Shown here piece after piece: positions 15,888 through 24,100 of a stretch of DNA of 38,725 nucleotides; the stretch's first letter is position 1, and each line of letters starts with the position of its first letter. Where the stretch lies: NCBI GenBank assembly GCA_030626085.1, contig DAOUPQ010000002.1, positions 1 through 38,725 on the forward strand. Direction: 5' to 3'. The notes below the pieces were generated by a model. The model was not told the origin of the DNA. It was given only the letters and a program-made list of their open reading frames with translations, and searched no databases. The position numbers were made by a program, and so were the translations under genes. The DNA comes from Flavobacteriia bacterium (GTDB lineage: Bacteria > Bacteroidota > Bacteroidia > Flavobacteriales > Flavobacteriaceae).

Positions 15888-16676
15888 TTAAAAATTAATT
15901 TTATAAACTTTTAAATTACCATCATAGTGGTTTAAAATTCTTTGTAACACATCTGGATCTTCATTGCTATAAAAATATTGGTAGGGGATGGTATTATTTT
16001 TATTGAGTAGATTTTCCAAGTTTAAAATATTTTTGGTTTGGCGTGCAATTGCTTCACCCGAATCAATAATCTTAACTTTATTACCTACGATCTTCTTAAT
16101 TTGAGGTATTAAAAAAGGATAATGTGTACAACCTAAAACCAGATGGTCAATATCTTTTTCAAGCATTGGTTGTAAATATTTAATTAAAAGATCATTCATC
16201 TCTGATGTTTGAATTTTATCAGATTCTATTAATGAAACCAAACCCTCACCAACTTTTTCAACTACCTCTATTCCTTGAGTAAATTTTTGAGAGGTTTCAA
16301 ATAAGAGATCACTTTTTAGAGTCCTTTTAGTTGCTAAAATTCCAACAGTTTTTGTTTTAGAACTTAAGGCTGCAGGTTTGATCGCCGGTTGTACTCTAAT
16401 AAATGGGACTTCAAATCTTTCTCTTAAATATTTAACTGCATTCGTAGAAGCAGTATTACAGGCCACAACAATTAGTTTACAACCTCTTTCTAAAAGAAAA
16501 TTTGTGTTTTTAACGCTGAATTCAATAATTTCTTCTTCAGATTTATTTCCATAAGGAGCATTTTTACTATCCGCTAAATAAATGGTGTTTTCATGAGGAA
16601 GCAATTTATGAATTTCATCATAAATTGTGATACCACCTACTCCGGAATCAAATATACCTATTGGGTTTTCATTCAT
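15888..16676 (-). CDS. murI: Glutamate racemase
   Basis: At 262 residues this cofactor-independent racemase makes D-glutamate for peptidoglycan. Both catalytic cysteines are present: Cys73 in VVACNTAST and Cys183 in LVLGCTHYPF. The N-terminal 'PIGIFDSGVGG' and 'YLADSKNAPYG' motifs are also standard. It is transcribed away from dxs and is first in a murI-tadA pair. Confidence 0.95.
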   Translation of the reverse strand: MNENPIGIFDSGVGGITIYDEIHKLLPHENTIYLADSKNAPYGNKSEEEIIEFSVKNTNFLLERGCKLIVVACNTASTNAVKYLRERFEVPFIRVQPAIKPAALSSKTKTVGILATKRTLKSDLLFETSQKFTQGIEVVEKVGEGLVSLIESDKIQTSEMNDLLIKYLQPMLEKDIDHLVLGCTHYPFLIPQIKKIVGNKVKIIDSGEAIARQTKNILNLENLLNKNNTIPYQYFYSNEDPDVLQRILNHYDGNLKVYKINF

Positions 16677-16713
16677 TTTATAAACAAATAAAAGCGTTGT
16701 TTTTTGCTTACAT

Positions 16714-16721
16714 CAAAGATA
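16714..16721 (-). promoter_or_regulatory. -7 promoter element for murI-tadA
   Basis: Minus-strand TATCTTTG matches TAnnTTTG, 37 bases before the murI ATG, in the 62-base gap to dxs. No convincing -33 box accompanies it. Confidence 0.35.
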
Positions 16722-16738
16722 ATCGTAGTTTTGTTTCT

Positions 16739-18535
16739 GTGAAAAAAAATAAATTAGAACATATTAACAGTCCTGCTGATTTAAAGAAACTAAAGATATC
16801 TGAATTACCGGATCTGGCAAAGGAGATCAGAAGATTTATTATCGATATCGTTTCTGAAAAAAAAGGCCATTTAGGTTCTAGTTTAGGTGTGGTTGAACTG
16901 ACAATTGCTTTGCATTATGTTTTTGATACACCAAATGATATATTGGTTTGGGATGTTGGTCATCAGGCATATCCTCATAAAATTTTAACAGGAAGAAGAG
17001 ATGTTTTTCACACCAATAGACAATATGGTGGAATTTCTGGTTTTCCAAAAAGAGATGAAAGTATCTATGATGCTTTTGGAGTTGGTCATGCTTCTACTTC
17101 GATCTCTGCTGCATTAGGAATGGCAATTGCTTCAAGATTAAAAGGAGATTTAATTAAGCATCATATTGCAATAATTGGTGATGCCAGTATAGCCGGAGGA
17201 ATGGCTTTTGAAGCATTAAATCACGCTGGTGTTTCAAATTCTAATATATTGATCATTTTAAATGACAATGAAATGGGGATTGACCCAAATGTGGGGGCAT
17301 TAAAAAACTATTTAACTTCAGTAAAAAACAGAAAAGGTGTACATAAAACAAGTTTATGTGATGAGCAGGACAATATTTTTGAGGCTTTAAATTTTTCTTA
17401 TTCCGGTCCGATTGACGGACATGATATTGGGGTGCTTATCGCGGAATTGGATAGATTAAAAACAATTAAAGGTCCTAAGTTTTTACATGTCATTACCAAA
17501 AAAGGAAAAGGTCTACATCAGGCGGAACAAGATCAAATAACTTATCATGCCCCTGGCAAATTTGATAAGATCACGGGAGATATTTATTTAAATAAACATA
17601 GAAACTCAACACCTAAATTTCAAGATGTTTTTGGATTAACTTTAGTAGAGCTTGCTAAGCAAAATAAGCGCATTATTGGGATAACGCCAGCAATGCCAAC
17701 CGGTACTTCATTAAAATATATGATCGAAGAATTTCCTGAAAGGGCTTTTGATGTTGGAATTGCCGAACAGCATGCTGTAACATTAGCTGCAGGAATGGCT
17801 ACACAAGGAATGATTCCTTTTTGTGCAATCTATTCTACGTTTTTGCAACGCGCTTATGATCAGGTAATTCATGATGTGGCTTTACAAAATTTACCTGTAA
17901 TCTTTTGTTTGGATAGAGCTGGTTTAGTTGGTGAAGATGGTGCAACTCACCATGGTGTTTTTGATTTGGCATATTTGCGAACAATACCAAATATGGTCAT
18001 TTTTGCTCCGATGAATGAATTAGAGCTTCGCAATATAATGTTTACTGCTCAATTAGGTTTAGATGGTCCGATTGCAATACGATATCCAAGAGGAAGGGGT
18101 TTTATAAAAAACTGGGAGCAACCATTTAAAAAACTCGAAATAGGCAAAGGAGAAGTTGTAACAGAGGGAGATGAAATAGCGATTTTAAGTATCGGAACTA
18201 TTGGAGAAAGAATAAAGGGAGTTGTGAAGAAATTTCCGGAAGGAACCATTGCCCATTATAATATGCGCTTTGTAAAACCAATGGATATTAGTTTGTTTAA
18301 TAAACTATTTAAAAAGTTTGAGAAGATAATAACTATTGAAGAAGGTGCTTTAACCGGAGGTTTTGGTAGTGCTATTTTAGAATTTGCCAATCAAAATAAT
18401 TATAAAAATATAATAAAAAATATTGGAATTCCAGATCAATTTATTGAACAAGGTACCATTGAAGAACTTTTGCAATTGGTTGGATTAAATGAGGCTTCAC
18501 TTTATGAAACCATTAAATCATTTTTAAAGGATTAG
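16739..18535 (+). CDS. dxs: 1-deoxy-D-xylulose-5-phosphate synthase
   Basis: This thiamine-diphosphate enzyme condenses pyruvate and glyceraldehyde-3-phosphate in the first step of the MEP isoprenoid pathway. Visible are 'KKGHLGSSLGVVELTIALHY', 'VWDVGHQAYPHKILTGR', the TPP-binding motif from GDASIAGGMAFEALNHAG to NDNEMG, and 'DVGIAEQHAVTLAAGMA'. The frame extends to TTG 16661 inside murI. GTG at 16739 is chosen because it gives MKKNKLEHINSPADLKKL, which matches the usual family N-terminus and removes the overlap, leaving 598 residues. DUF3078 follows 14 bases later. Confidence 0.93.
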   Translation: MKKNKLEHINSPADLKKLKISELPDLAKEIRRFIIDIVSEKKGHLGSSLGVVELTIALHYVFDTPNDILVWDVGHQAYPHKILTGRRDVFHTNRQYGGISGFPKRDESIYDAFGVGHASTSISAALGMAIASRLKGDLIKHHIAIIGDASIAGGMAFEALNHAGVSNSNILIILNDNEMGIDPNVGALKNYLTSVKNRKGVHKTSLCDEQDNIFEALNFSYSGPIDGHDIGVLIAELDRLKTIKGPKFLHVITKKGKGLHQAEQDQITYHAPGKFDKITGDIYLNKHRNSTPKFQDVFGLTLVELAKQNKRIIGITPAMPTGTSLKYMIEEFPERAFDVGIAEQHAVTLAAGMATQGMIPFCAIYSTFLQRAYDQVIHDVALQNLPVIFCLDRAGLVGEDGATHHGVFDLAYLRTIPNMVIFAPMNELELRNIMFTAQLGLDGPIAIRYPRGRGFIKNWEQPFKKLEIGKGEVVTEGDEIAILSIGTIGERIKGVVKKFPEGTIAHYNMRFVKPMDISLFNKLFKKFEKIITIEEGALTGGFGSAILEFANQNNYKNIIKNIGIPDQFIEQGTIEELLQLVGLNEASLYETIKSFLKD

Positions 18536-18549
18536 ATTTTATTAATAAT

Positions 18550-19821
18550 ATGAAAACTTTTATTCTTTTATTTTTTATTCTATTTTATTCTTTTTCATAT
18601 GCTCAGATAAGAGATTCTGCTAAGGTTTTAGAAACTTCTAAGGCTAAAATTCATATAGACACTACACAAATAATTGTGGATTCTAAAGGGTATAATAACA
18701 TTGATTTTTTAATGAATAAAAAATTTTATAGAACCGAATTAATCTCTATAAATAAGGAATTATTGAATTCTCTTTTAAAACCCTATTATATTGTATCTGT
18801 TGATTCTTATGGTAAAGACACTCTTTTTACACCTCGTTACAGGATGAAAATTAACGAATTTACAAATGATACTTCTTATGTTGTAAAACCAAAGACTAAA
18901 ATCTTTATCGGTACTAAGTTTGATTACAAAATGGATATATTTACAATACCGGAACAAGTCAATCAAATTAAGATGAATAAAATTGTTCGTGTTGTTGATC
19001 CTGAATGGTGGAAAAACGAAAATAGTATAGCATTTGATTTCAATCAGGTAGCTTTTAAGAATTGGAATGCCGGAGGTGTTAATTCTATTGCAGGATTGTT
19101 AAAAGTTAATTTTACCCGAACCTATGAGAATCAGAATATTCTTTGGGAAAATAAAATTAGAATGCGTTATGGGTTGAATAAACAGGAAGACAGAGAACTT
19201 AGAAAAACAGACGATGAAATTAGATTAAATTCAACTTTTGGGTATAAAAGAGATATTAGTTCTAAATGGTATTATTCCATGAAATTCAATTTTTATACTC
19301 AATTTACGGATGGTTATAAATATCCTGATACTGAAAACCCAATATCAAGGTTTTTTGCTCCTGCCTACCTGTTTTTTGGAGCTGGAATACAGTATATTTT
19401 AAAACCTAAAGATCTTACGGTTTATCTTTCACCATTAACTTTTAAATCAACTTTTGTTTATGATGATAAATTATCAGAAGAAGGTGCTTTTGGGGTTGAA
19501 AAAGGAAAAAATACAAGGATAGAATTTGGTACTTTAATTCAAGGTCGCTGGGAAACAGAGATCTTTAAAAACGTAGCTATGTTAAATCAGTTGTCATTGT
19601 ACACTGATTATTTTAACAACTTTGGGAATATTGATGTAGATTGGCGATTAGATTTTAAATTTAAAATAAATAAATTATTTGAAGCAAATATAGGCACACA
19701 TCTAATTTATGATGATGATATTAAATATAAAGAAGTTAATGAAGATGGTGAAATTGAAATTTTTGAAGCCAGAGTACAATTTATGCAAAAACTTGGTATA
19801 GGAATTTTATACAGTTTTTAA
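18550..19821 (+). CDS. DUF3078 domain protein, probable outer-membrane beta-barrel
   Basis: A 423-residue exported protein with a signal peptide (MKTFILLFFILFYSFSYAQ). The C-terminal two thirds fit DUF3078, a Bacteroidota family, starting at 'NSIAFDFNQVAFKNWNAGG'. Many alternating hydrophobic segments follow ('WENKIRMRYGLNKQ', 'WYYSMKFNFYTQFTDGY', 'DVDWRLDFKFKIN') with a terminal phenylalanine, all expected of an outer-membrane barrel. Function is unknown. It is likely co-transcribed with dxs (14-base gap), but there is no evident functional link. Confidence 0.8.
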   Translation: MKTFILLFFILFYSFSYAQIRDSAKVLETSKAKIHIDTTQIIVDSKGYNNIDFLMNKKFYRTELISINKELLNSLLKPYYIVSVDSYGKDTLFTPRYRMKINEFTNDTSYVVKPKTKIFIGTKFDYKMDIFTIPEQVNQIKMNKIVRVVDPEWWKNENSIAFDFNQVAFKNWNAGGVNSIAGLLKVNFTRTYENQNILWENKIRMRYGLNKQEDRELRKTDDEIRLNSTFGYKRDISSKWYYSMKFNFYTQFTDGYKYPDTENPISRFFAPAYLFFGAGIQYILKPKDLTVYLSPLTFKSTFVYDDKLSEEGAFGVEKGKNTRIEFGTLIQGRWETEIFKNVAMLNQLSLYTDYFNNFGNIDVDWRLDFKFKINKLFEANIGTHLIYDDDIKYKEVNEDGEIEIFEARVQFMQKLGIGILYSF

Positions 19822-19840
19822 CCAAAATTTCTTCTTTTCT

Positions 19841-19880
19841 GCGAAACTTCGCATTTCTTCGTGCAACTCTGTGTAATAGC
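19841..19880. repeat. Degenerate tandem repeat with 10-base period
   Basis: Four successive 10-base units begin with G(C/T)(G/A) at 19841, 19851, 19861 and 19871 (GCGAAACTTC, GCATTTCTTC, GTGCAACTCT, GTGTAATAGC). They lie between the convergent DUF3078 and dgt genes. Similar decamer runs occur in intergenic DNA of other Bacteroidota; function is unknown. Confidence 0.35.
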
Positions 19881-19931
19881 CGTTTCAAAAAGTTATTCAA
19901 AGGTAATTGATAAATAATTGCAAATTAATTT

Positions 19932-21275
19932 TTATCGGATATCAATTCCTTTTATTTTTTTGTGAATTAAAATGGCGTAACCATCTGATAAACCAGATAT
20001 AAAATTACAGGTATTTAAAATCCGAGTATATAGATCATCAGATATATTTTTAAATTTTTCAGGAAGAAGTAACATAATTAATTGATCATAACTTGATGCA
20101 GAGTGATCAAATGTATTATTAATAGCTGAGATAAAAACATCTAAAAGATCTGCAATAATTTTATATCCGGCAATTTCTTTTTCCACAACATCTTTACTCT
20201 TATAGATCTTTTCTACACTAAGTGTTATGATATCATTGATCTGTGCTTCATATTTACATTTTTCAAGTAATGAATTTTGATATTTACCATGTAAGATTGC
20301 TTCTTCATTTTCAATATATACTTTAGCAGCTTCTTGAATTAAATTACCAATGGCCAAAGCTCTTAAATAGCTAATTCTGTCTTTTGTATTTTGTAATGAA
20401 TGGTATTTTTTGGTATTAATTGAATCTCTCACTAAATTTATTAAATATTCTAAGGCATAATCTTCAGAAACCAGATCTAAATTGATGCCATCTTCAAAAT
20501 CTATAATGGTATAGCAAATGTCATCAGCAGCTTCAACTAAAAAAGCCAGAGGATGTCTGGTATAGGCTAAATTTTTATCATTTCTTAATTTTTCTAAACC
20601 GAGTTCATCAACTACGTCTTTAAAAAAAGGAATATTATTTTGAAAAATTCCATATTTTTTATCTGCAACATTTTTAGTGGGTTTTTTGGGTAAAGATTCT
20701 TTGGGATATTTAATAAATGCACCCAATGTTGCATACGATAGTCGCAATCCACCTACAATTCCATTTTTGGTTTCGGTTAAAATTTTAAATCCGTTTGCAT
20801 TTCCTTCAAAATCAATCAGATCTTGCCACTGTTTTTTTGTCAGTTGATCTTTGAATATTTTTCCATTTCCGGAATTAAAATATTCTCCAATTGCTTTTTC
20901 ACCACTATGGCCAAATGGAGGATTGCCAATATCATGAGATAGAGCTGCTGCTGCTGCTATTGCACCAAAATCATTAGCTTGATAACCTTTATTCTTTAAA
21001 TTGGGATATTTTTCAACAATGTATTTTCCTACAATTCTACCTAATGAACGGGCAACAACAGAAACTTCCAGACTATGTGTAAGACGCGTATGAACAAAAT
21101 CGGTTTTTGAAAGTGGTACTACTTGAGTTTTATCCTGTAAGCTTCTAAAAGAATCTGAAAAAATAATTCGATCATAATCTACTTCAAAACCTAATCTGAA
21201 TTCATCCTGATCAATTCGCAGTCGTTTTTGTGTATCTCCCTACCGTTTTAAGGAGAGTAATTGTTCCCAGTTCAT
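19932..21275 (-). pseudogene. dgt: dGTP triphosphohydrolase gene interrupted by an in-frame TAG at codon 12
   Basis: Translated through one stop, the frame from ATG 21275 to 19932 gives a complete 447-residue HD-domain dGTPase, which hydrolyses dGTP to deoxyguanosine and triphosphate. It opens MNWEQLLSLKR*GDTQKRLR. The HD metal residues are intact at His67 (HTRLTHSLE) and His114-Asp115 (SHDIGNPPFGH), and the C-terminal half is undisturbed. The amber codon is at 21242-21240. No ATG, GTG or TTG occurs in frame for about 165 codons after it, the first being TTG at 20747, beyond the HD site. So without suppression or a CTG start (21221) no active enzyme is made. One C-to-T change in a CAG glutamine codon would explain it. 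A sequencing error is possible. Confidence 0.85.
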
Positions 21276-21339
21276 GATAAAAATTTAGATTTTTCAAGGT
21301 ACATTTTTTTGAAATATACCTTCTTGATCTATAAAAAAA

Positions 21340-21374
21340 TATTTTTGAAATGAAATCAATAATAAATTTCATTT
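21340..21374 (+). promoter_or_regulatory. Possible promoter and operator upstream of the PiT gene
   Basis: TATTTTTG at 21340-21347 matches the -7 element. A perfect 9-bp inverted repeat directly follows: AAATGAAAT (21348-21356) and ATTTCATTT (21366-21374), spaced by 9 bases. The repeat would overlap the transcription start, a good place for a repressor. The -33 element is poor and the leader would be about 125 bases. Confidence 0.3.
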
Positions 21375-21479
21375 ATATAAACATTTAGTTTAATTTTATA
21401 AGATGTTTTTTTGATTCTACTTTAGAACAGGAAATATAATTTAACCTATGGTTTAGGCAATAACTCAAAATATTTATAA

Positions 21480-23783
21480 ATGGAAAATATTTATTTATTA
21501 ATGGTAGTAGCTCTGGCAATTTTAGCAATAGCTGATCTTGTAGTGGGCGTAAGTAATGATGCTGTAAATTTCTTAAATTCTGCGATTGGCTCTAAAGCTG
21601 TTTCTTTTAAAACCATAATGATTGTTGCCAGTTTGGGTATTGCTTTTGGTGCTGTTTTTTCAAGTGGTATGATGGAAGTTGCCCGTAAAGGAATTTTTGT
21701 TCCCAGTGAATTTTACTTTAATGAAATCATGATCATTTTTATGGCGGTAATGATCACAGATATATTATTACTCGATTTTTTTAATACTTTAGGGATGCCA
21801 ACATCAACTACTGTATCTATTGTATTTGAATTATTAGGCGCTGCAGTTGCTATGGCCTTAATTAAAATTGGTGCTGATAATGGTACTTTCTCTGATATTT
21901 CTAACTATATCAATACTGCAAAAGCCACACAAATTATATTGGGAATTTTGCTCTCTGTAGTAGTTGCTTTTTCTGTTGGAGCTTTTGTTCAATTTATTTC
22001 GCGACTATTATTATCATTTGATTTTGAGAAAAAGGCCAATTGGGTTGGAGCTTTATTTGGTGGTGTTGCATTAACTGCCATGGTATATTTTATCCTTATG
22101 AAAGGAATTAAGGGTGCAGATATTGCAAAGCAGAGCTTTGATATTATTGGAGGATCAACCATTAAAGATTTTTTAGAGAACAATGTATTTTCAATTGTTG
22201 CTGTTAGTTTTGTGCTTTGGTCTTTGCTTTCTTATATTTTTATTGCTGTTCTAAAAACAAATATTTATAAGTTAATTATTTTGGTAGGTACCTTTGCCCT
22301 TGCATTAGCATTTGCAGGAAATGATCTGGTTAACTTTATTGGTGTACCAATTGCCGCTTGGCAATCCTACCAGGCCTGGATAGATCCTTTAGTTAATGTT
22401 GATGGTTTGGTAGCTGCTGAATTTTCAATGGATATTTTAGGAAAAAAAGTTGCTACGCCAACATTACTTTTATTATTTGCAGGTTTAGTTATGGTGTTGA
22501 CCTTATGGTTTTCAAGTAAAGCAAAAAATGTTGTAAAAACTTCACTTGATTTATCTAGTCAGGGAGAAACACAAGAACGCTTCAACCCTAACTTTTTTTC
22601 AAGAACATTGGTAAGAGGTTCTATGATGATTTCAAAGTATACGGAAATTATGATTCCCAGTTCTTTAAATAAAAAAATTGAGAAGCAATTTGAAAAACCT
22701 GTTATTGAATTGGAAAAAGGTAAAGTACATGAATTACCTGCTTTTGATATGGTACGTGCAGCTGTAAATTTAATGGTGGCAGGCGTATTAATATCAATTG
22801 CCACTTCATACAAATTACCATTATCAACAACGTATGTAACTTTTATGGTAGCAATGGGTACTTCTTTAGCTGATAGAGCCTGGGGTAGCGAAAGTGCAGT
22901 ATATCGTGTTGCAGGAGTATTGAATGTTATTGGCGGATGGTTTGGTACAGCCATTAGTGCATTTATTGCTTCAGCTTTGGTGGCTTATTTAATTCATTTG
23001 GGTGGTGCAACTATGATTGCAGTATTATTGTTATTTGTAATAATCGTATTGATCAGAAACTATATGAGTCATCATAAAAAAATTGGTCAAATTAAAGCAG
23101 AAGACAGCCTGAACAAAGCTGAGAGTAAATCAATTCATGGGGTAATTGAAGAAAGTGCTGATAATATTTCTAAGGCACTAAAAAGAGTTGGTAGAATTAA
23201 TAACACTACGATAAATGGTTTGGTAAATCAAGATCTGGCAACGCTAAAAAAAGCAAGGGTAAACGTAAAAAAATTGGAGACTGAAATTGAACATTTGCAA
23301 AATGATATTTTTTATTTTATTAAAGATCTGGATGATTCGTATCTCGGTGCTAGCAAGTTTTATATTGATATCATTGGAAGTTTACAGGACATAGCACAAT
23401 CTTCAAGTTTAATAGCAAAAGTTAGTCATAAACACGTTAATAACAATCATAAAAAATTAAAGAAAAGACAAATTGAAGAATTGTTAGAGATCAATGAGAA
23501 ACTGCAAGAGCTATTTAACAAAATTAGAAAGGTATTTGATTCTCGTACTTTTGATAAAATAGTTCCTGATATCATAGAATCAAAATTATCATTACTCACC
23601 GAAGTAAAAGATGCTATTCATAAACAAGTTGAACGTACAAGACAGAAAGATACAACAAGTCCTAAAAACACCACATTGTATTTTATTATTTTATTAGAAA
23701 CCAAAGATTTAATAAAATCTTGTATGAATATTTTGAATTTGTATTATGATGAACATGATTGGGAAAAGAAGAATTTCGGCTGA
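21480..23783 (+). CDS. PiT-family inorganic phosphate transporter with PhoU-like C-terminal domain
   Basis: At 767 residues this is much longer than plain Pit (about 500). The membrane part (1-~530) has the two PiT signature repeats, GVSNDAVNFLNSAIGSKA (from 23) and GNDLVNFIGVP (about 280), and substrate-site stretches 'GMPTSTTVS' and 'KLPLSTTYVTFMVA'. The tail (~540-767) is a soluble helical domain rich in heptads ('LKKARVNVKKLETEIEHLQ') resembling PhoU, which likely tunes uptake. PiT proteins carry metal-phosphate/H+ or Na+/phosphate symport. It is divergent from dgt. Confidence 0.92.
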   Translation: MENIYLLMVVALAILAIADLVVGVSNDAVNFLNSAIGSKAVSFKTIMIVASLGIAFGAVFSSGMMEVARKGIFVPSEFYFNEIMIIFMAVMITDILLLDFFNTLGMPTSTTVSIVFELLGAAVAMALIKIGADNGTFSDISNYINTAKATQIILGILLSVVVAFSVGAFVQFISRLLLSFDFEKKANWVGALFGGVALTAMVYFILMKGIKGADIAKQSFDIIGGSTIKDFLENNVFSIVAVSFVLWSLLSYIFIAVLKTNIYKLIILVGTFALALAFAGNDLVNFIGVPIAAWQSYQAWIDPLVNVDGLVAAEFSMDILGKKVATPTLLLLFAGLVMVLTLWFSSKAKNVVKTSLDLSSQGETQERFNPNFFSRTLVRGSMMISKYTEIMIPSSLNKKIEKQFEKPVIELEKGKVHELPAFDMVRAAVNLMVAGVLISIATSYKLPLSTTYVTFMVAMGTSLADRAWGSESAVYRVAGVLNVIGGWFGTAISAFIASALVAYLIHLGGATMIAVLLLFVIIVLIRNYMSHHKKIGQIKAEDSLNKAESKSIHGVIEESADNISKALKRVGRINNTTINGLVNQDLATLKKARVNVKKLETEIEHLQNDIFYFIKDLDDSYLGASKFYIDIIGSLQDIAQSSSLIAKVSHKHVNNNHKKLKKRQIEELLEINEKLQELFNKIRKVFDSRTFDKIVPDIIESKLSLLTEVKDAIHKQVERTRQKDTTSPKNTTLYFIILLETKDLIKSCMNILNLYYDEHDWEKKNFG

Positions 23784-24100
23784 TTAAAAATATATAAATT
23801 CAAAAACTTAAGATAAACTCATTGAAAATGATCTTTTATACCTAAACATTGATCTTAATCAGTTTTATTCATTGATTTTCTACCTTTAGCTGAACTACCT
23901 GCTGTAATTGGAAATACTCAAAATTGGGCTACAATTAGTTCGTTAGTTGTTAGTGTATTTCCCAATTCTATTGATGTTTTTGTTTTTAGTTACAAAAACC
24001 GATGAATAATTCGTATCAAAAAACAAAACAGATTATTAATATAATTTTGATACCTTTATTAAAATATTTTTCAACATTTTTATTAAAATAAAAACATACT
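23784..24100. other. 317-base intergenic region with an orphan reading-frame fragment
   Basis: This gap holds an open stretch of 48 codons at 23859-24002 (plus strand, stop TGA 24003-24005). It has no start codon but a protein-like composition (segments LPLAELPAVIGNTQNW and VVSVFPNSIDVFVF). It may be the tail of a decayed gene; I recognise no family. The right part holds a -7 box for the following protease gene. Confidence 0.35.
24042..24049 (+). promoter_or_regulatory. -7 promoter element for the tricorn-like protease
   Basis: TAATTTTG matches TAnnTTTG, 51 bases before the ATG at 24101. No TTG lies at the expected -33 distance, so it is only partly supported. Confidence 0.35.

Noticed and set aside
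16661..16738. dxs starting at TTG 16661 inside murI
   Set aside because: The added residues do not look like Dxs, and the GTG at 16739 gives the usual N-terminus.
19932..20747. Stand-alone gene of 271 codons from TTG 20747
   Set aside because: It is only the C-terminal part of dgt; the coding frame continues upstream to the TAG at codon 12.
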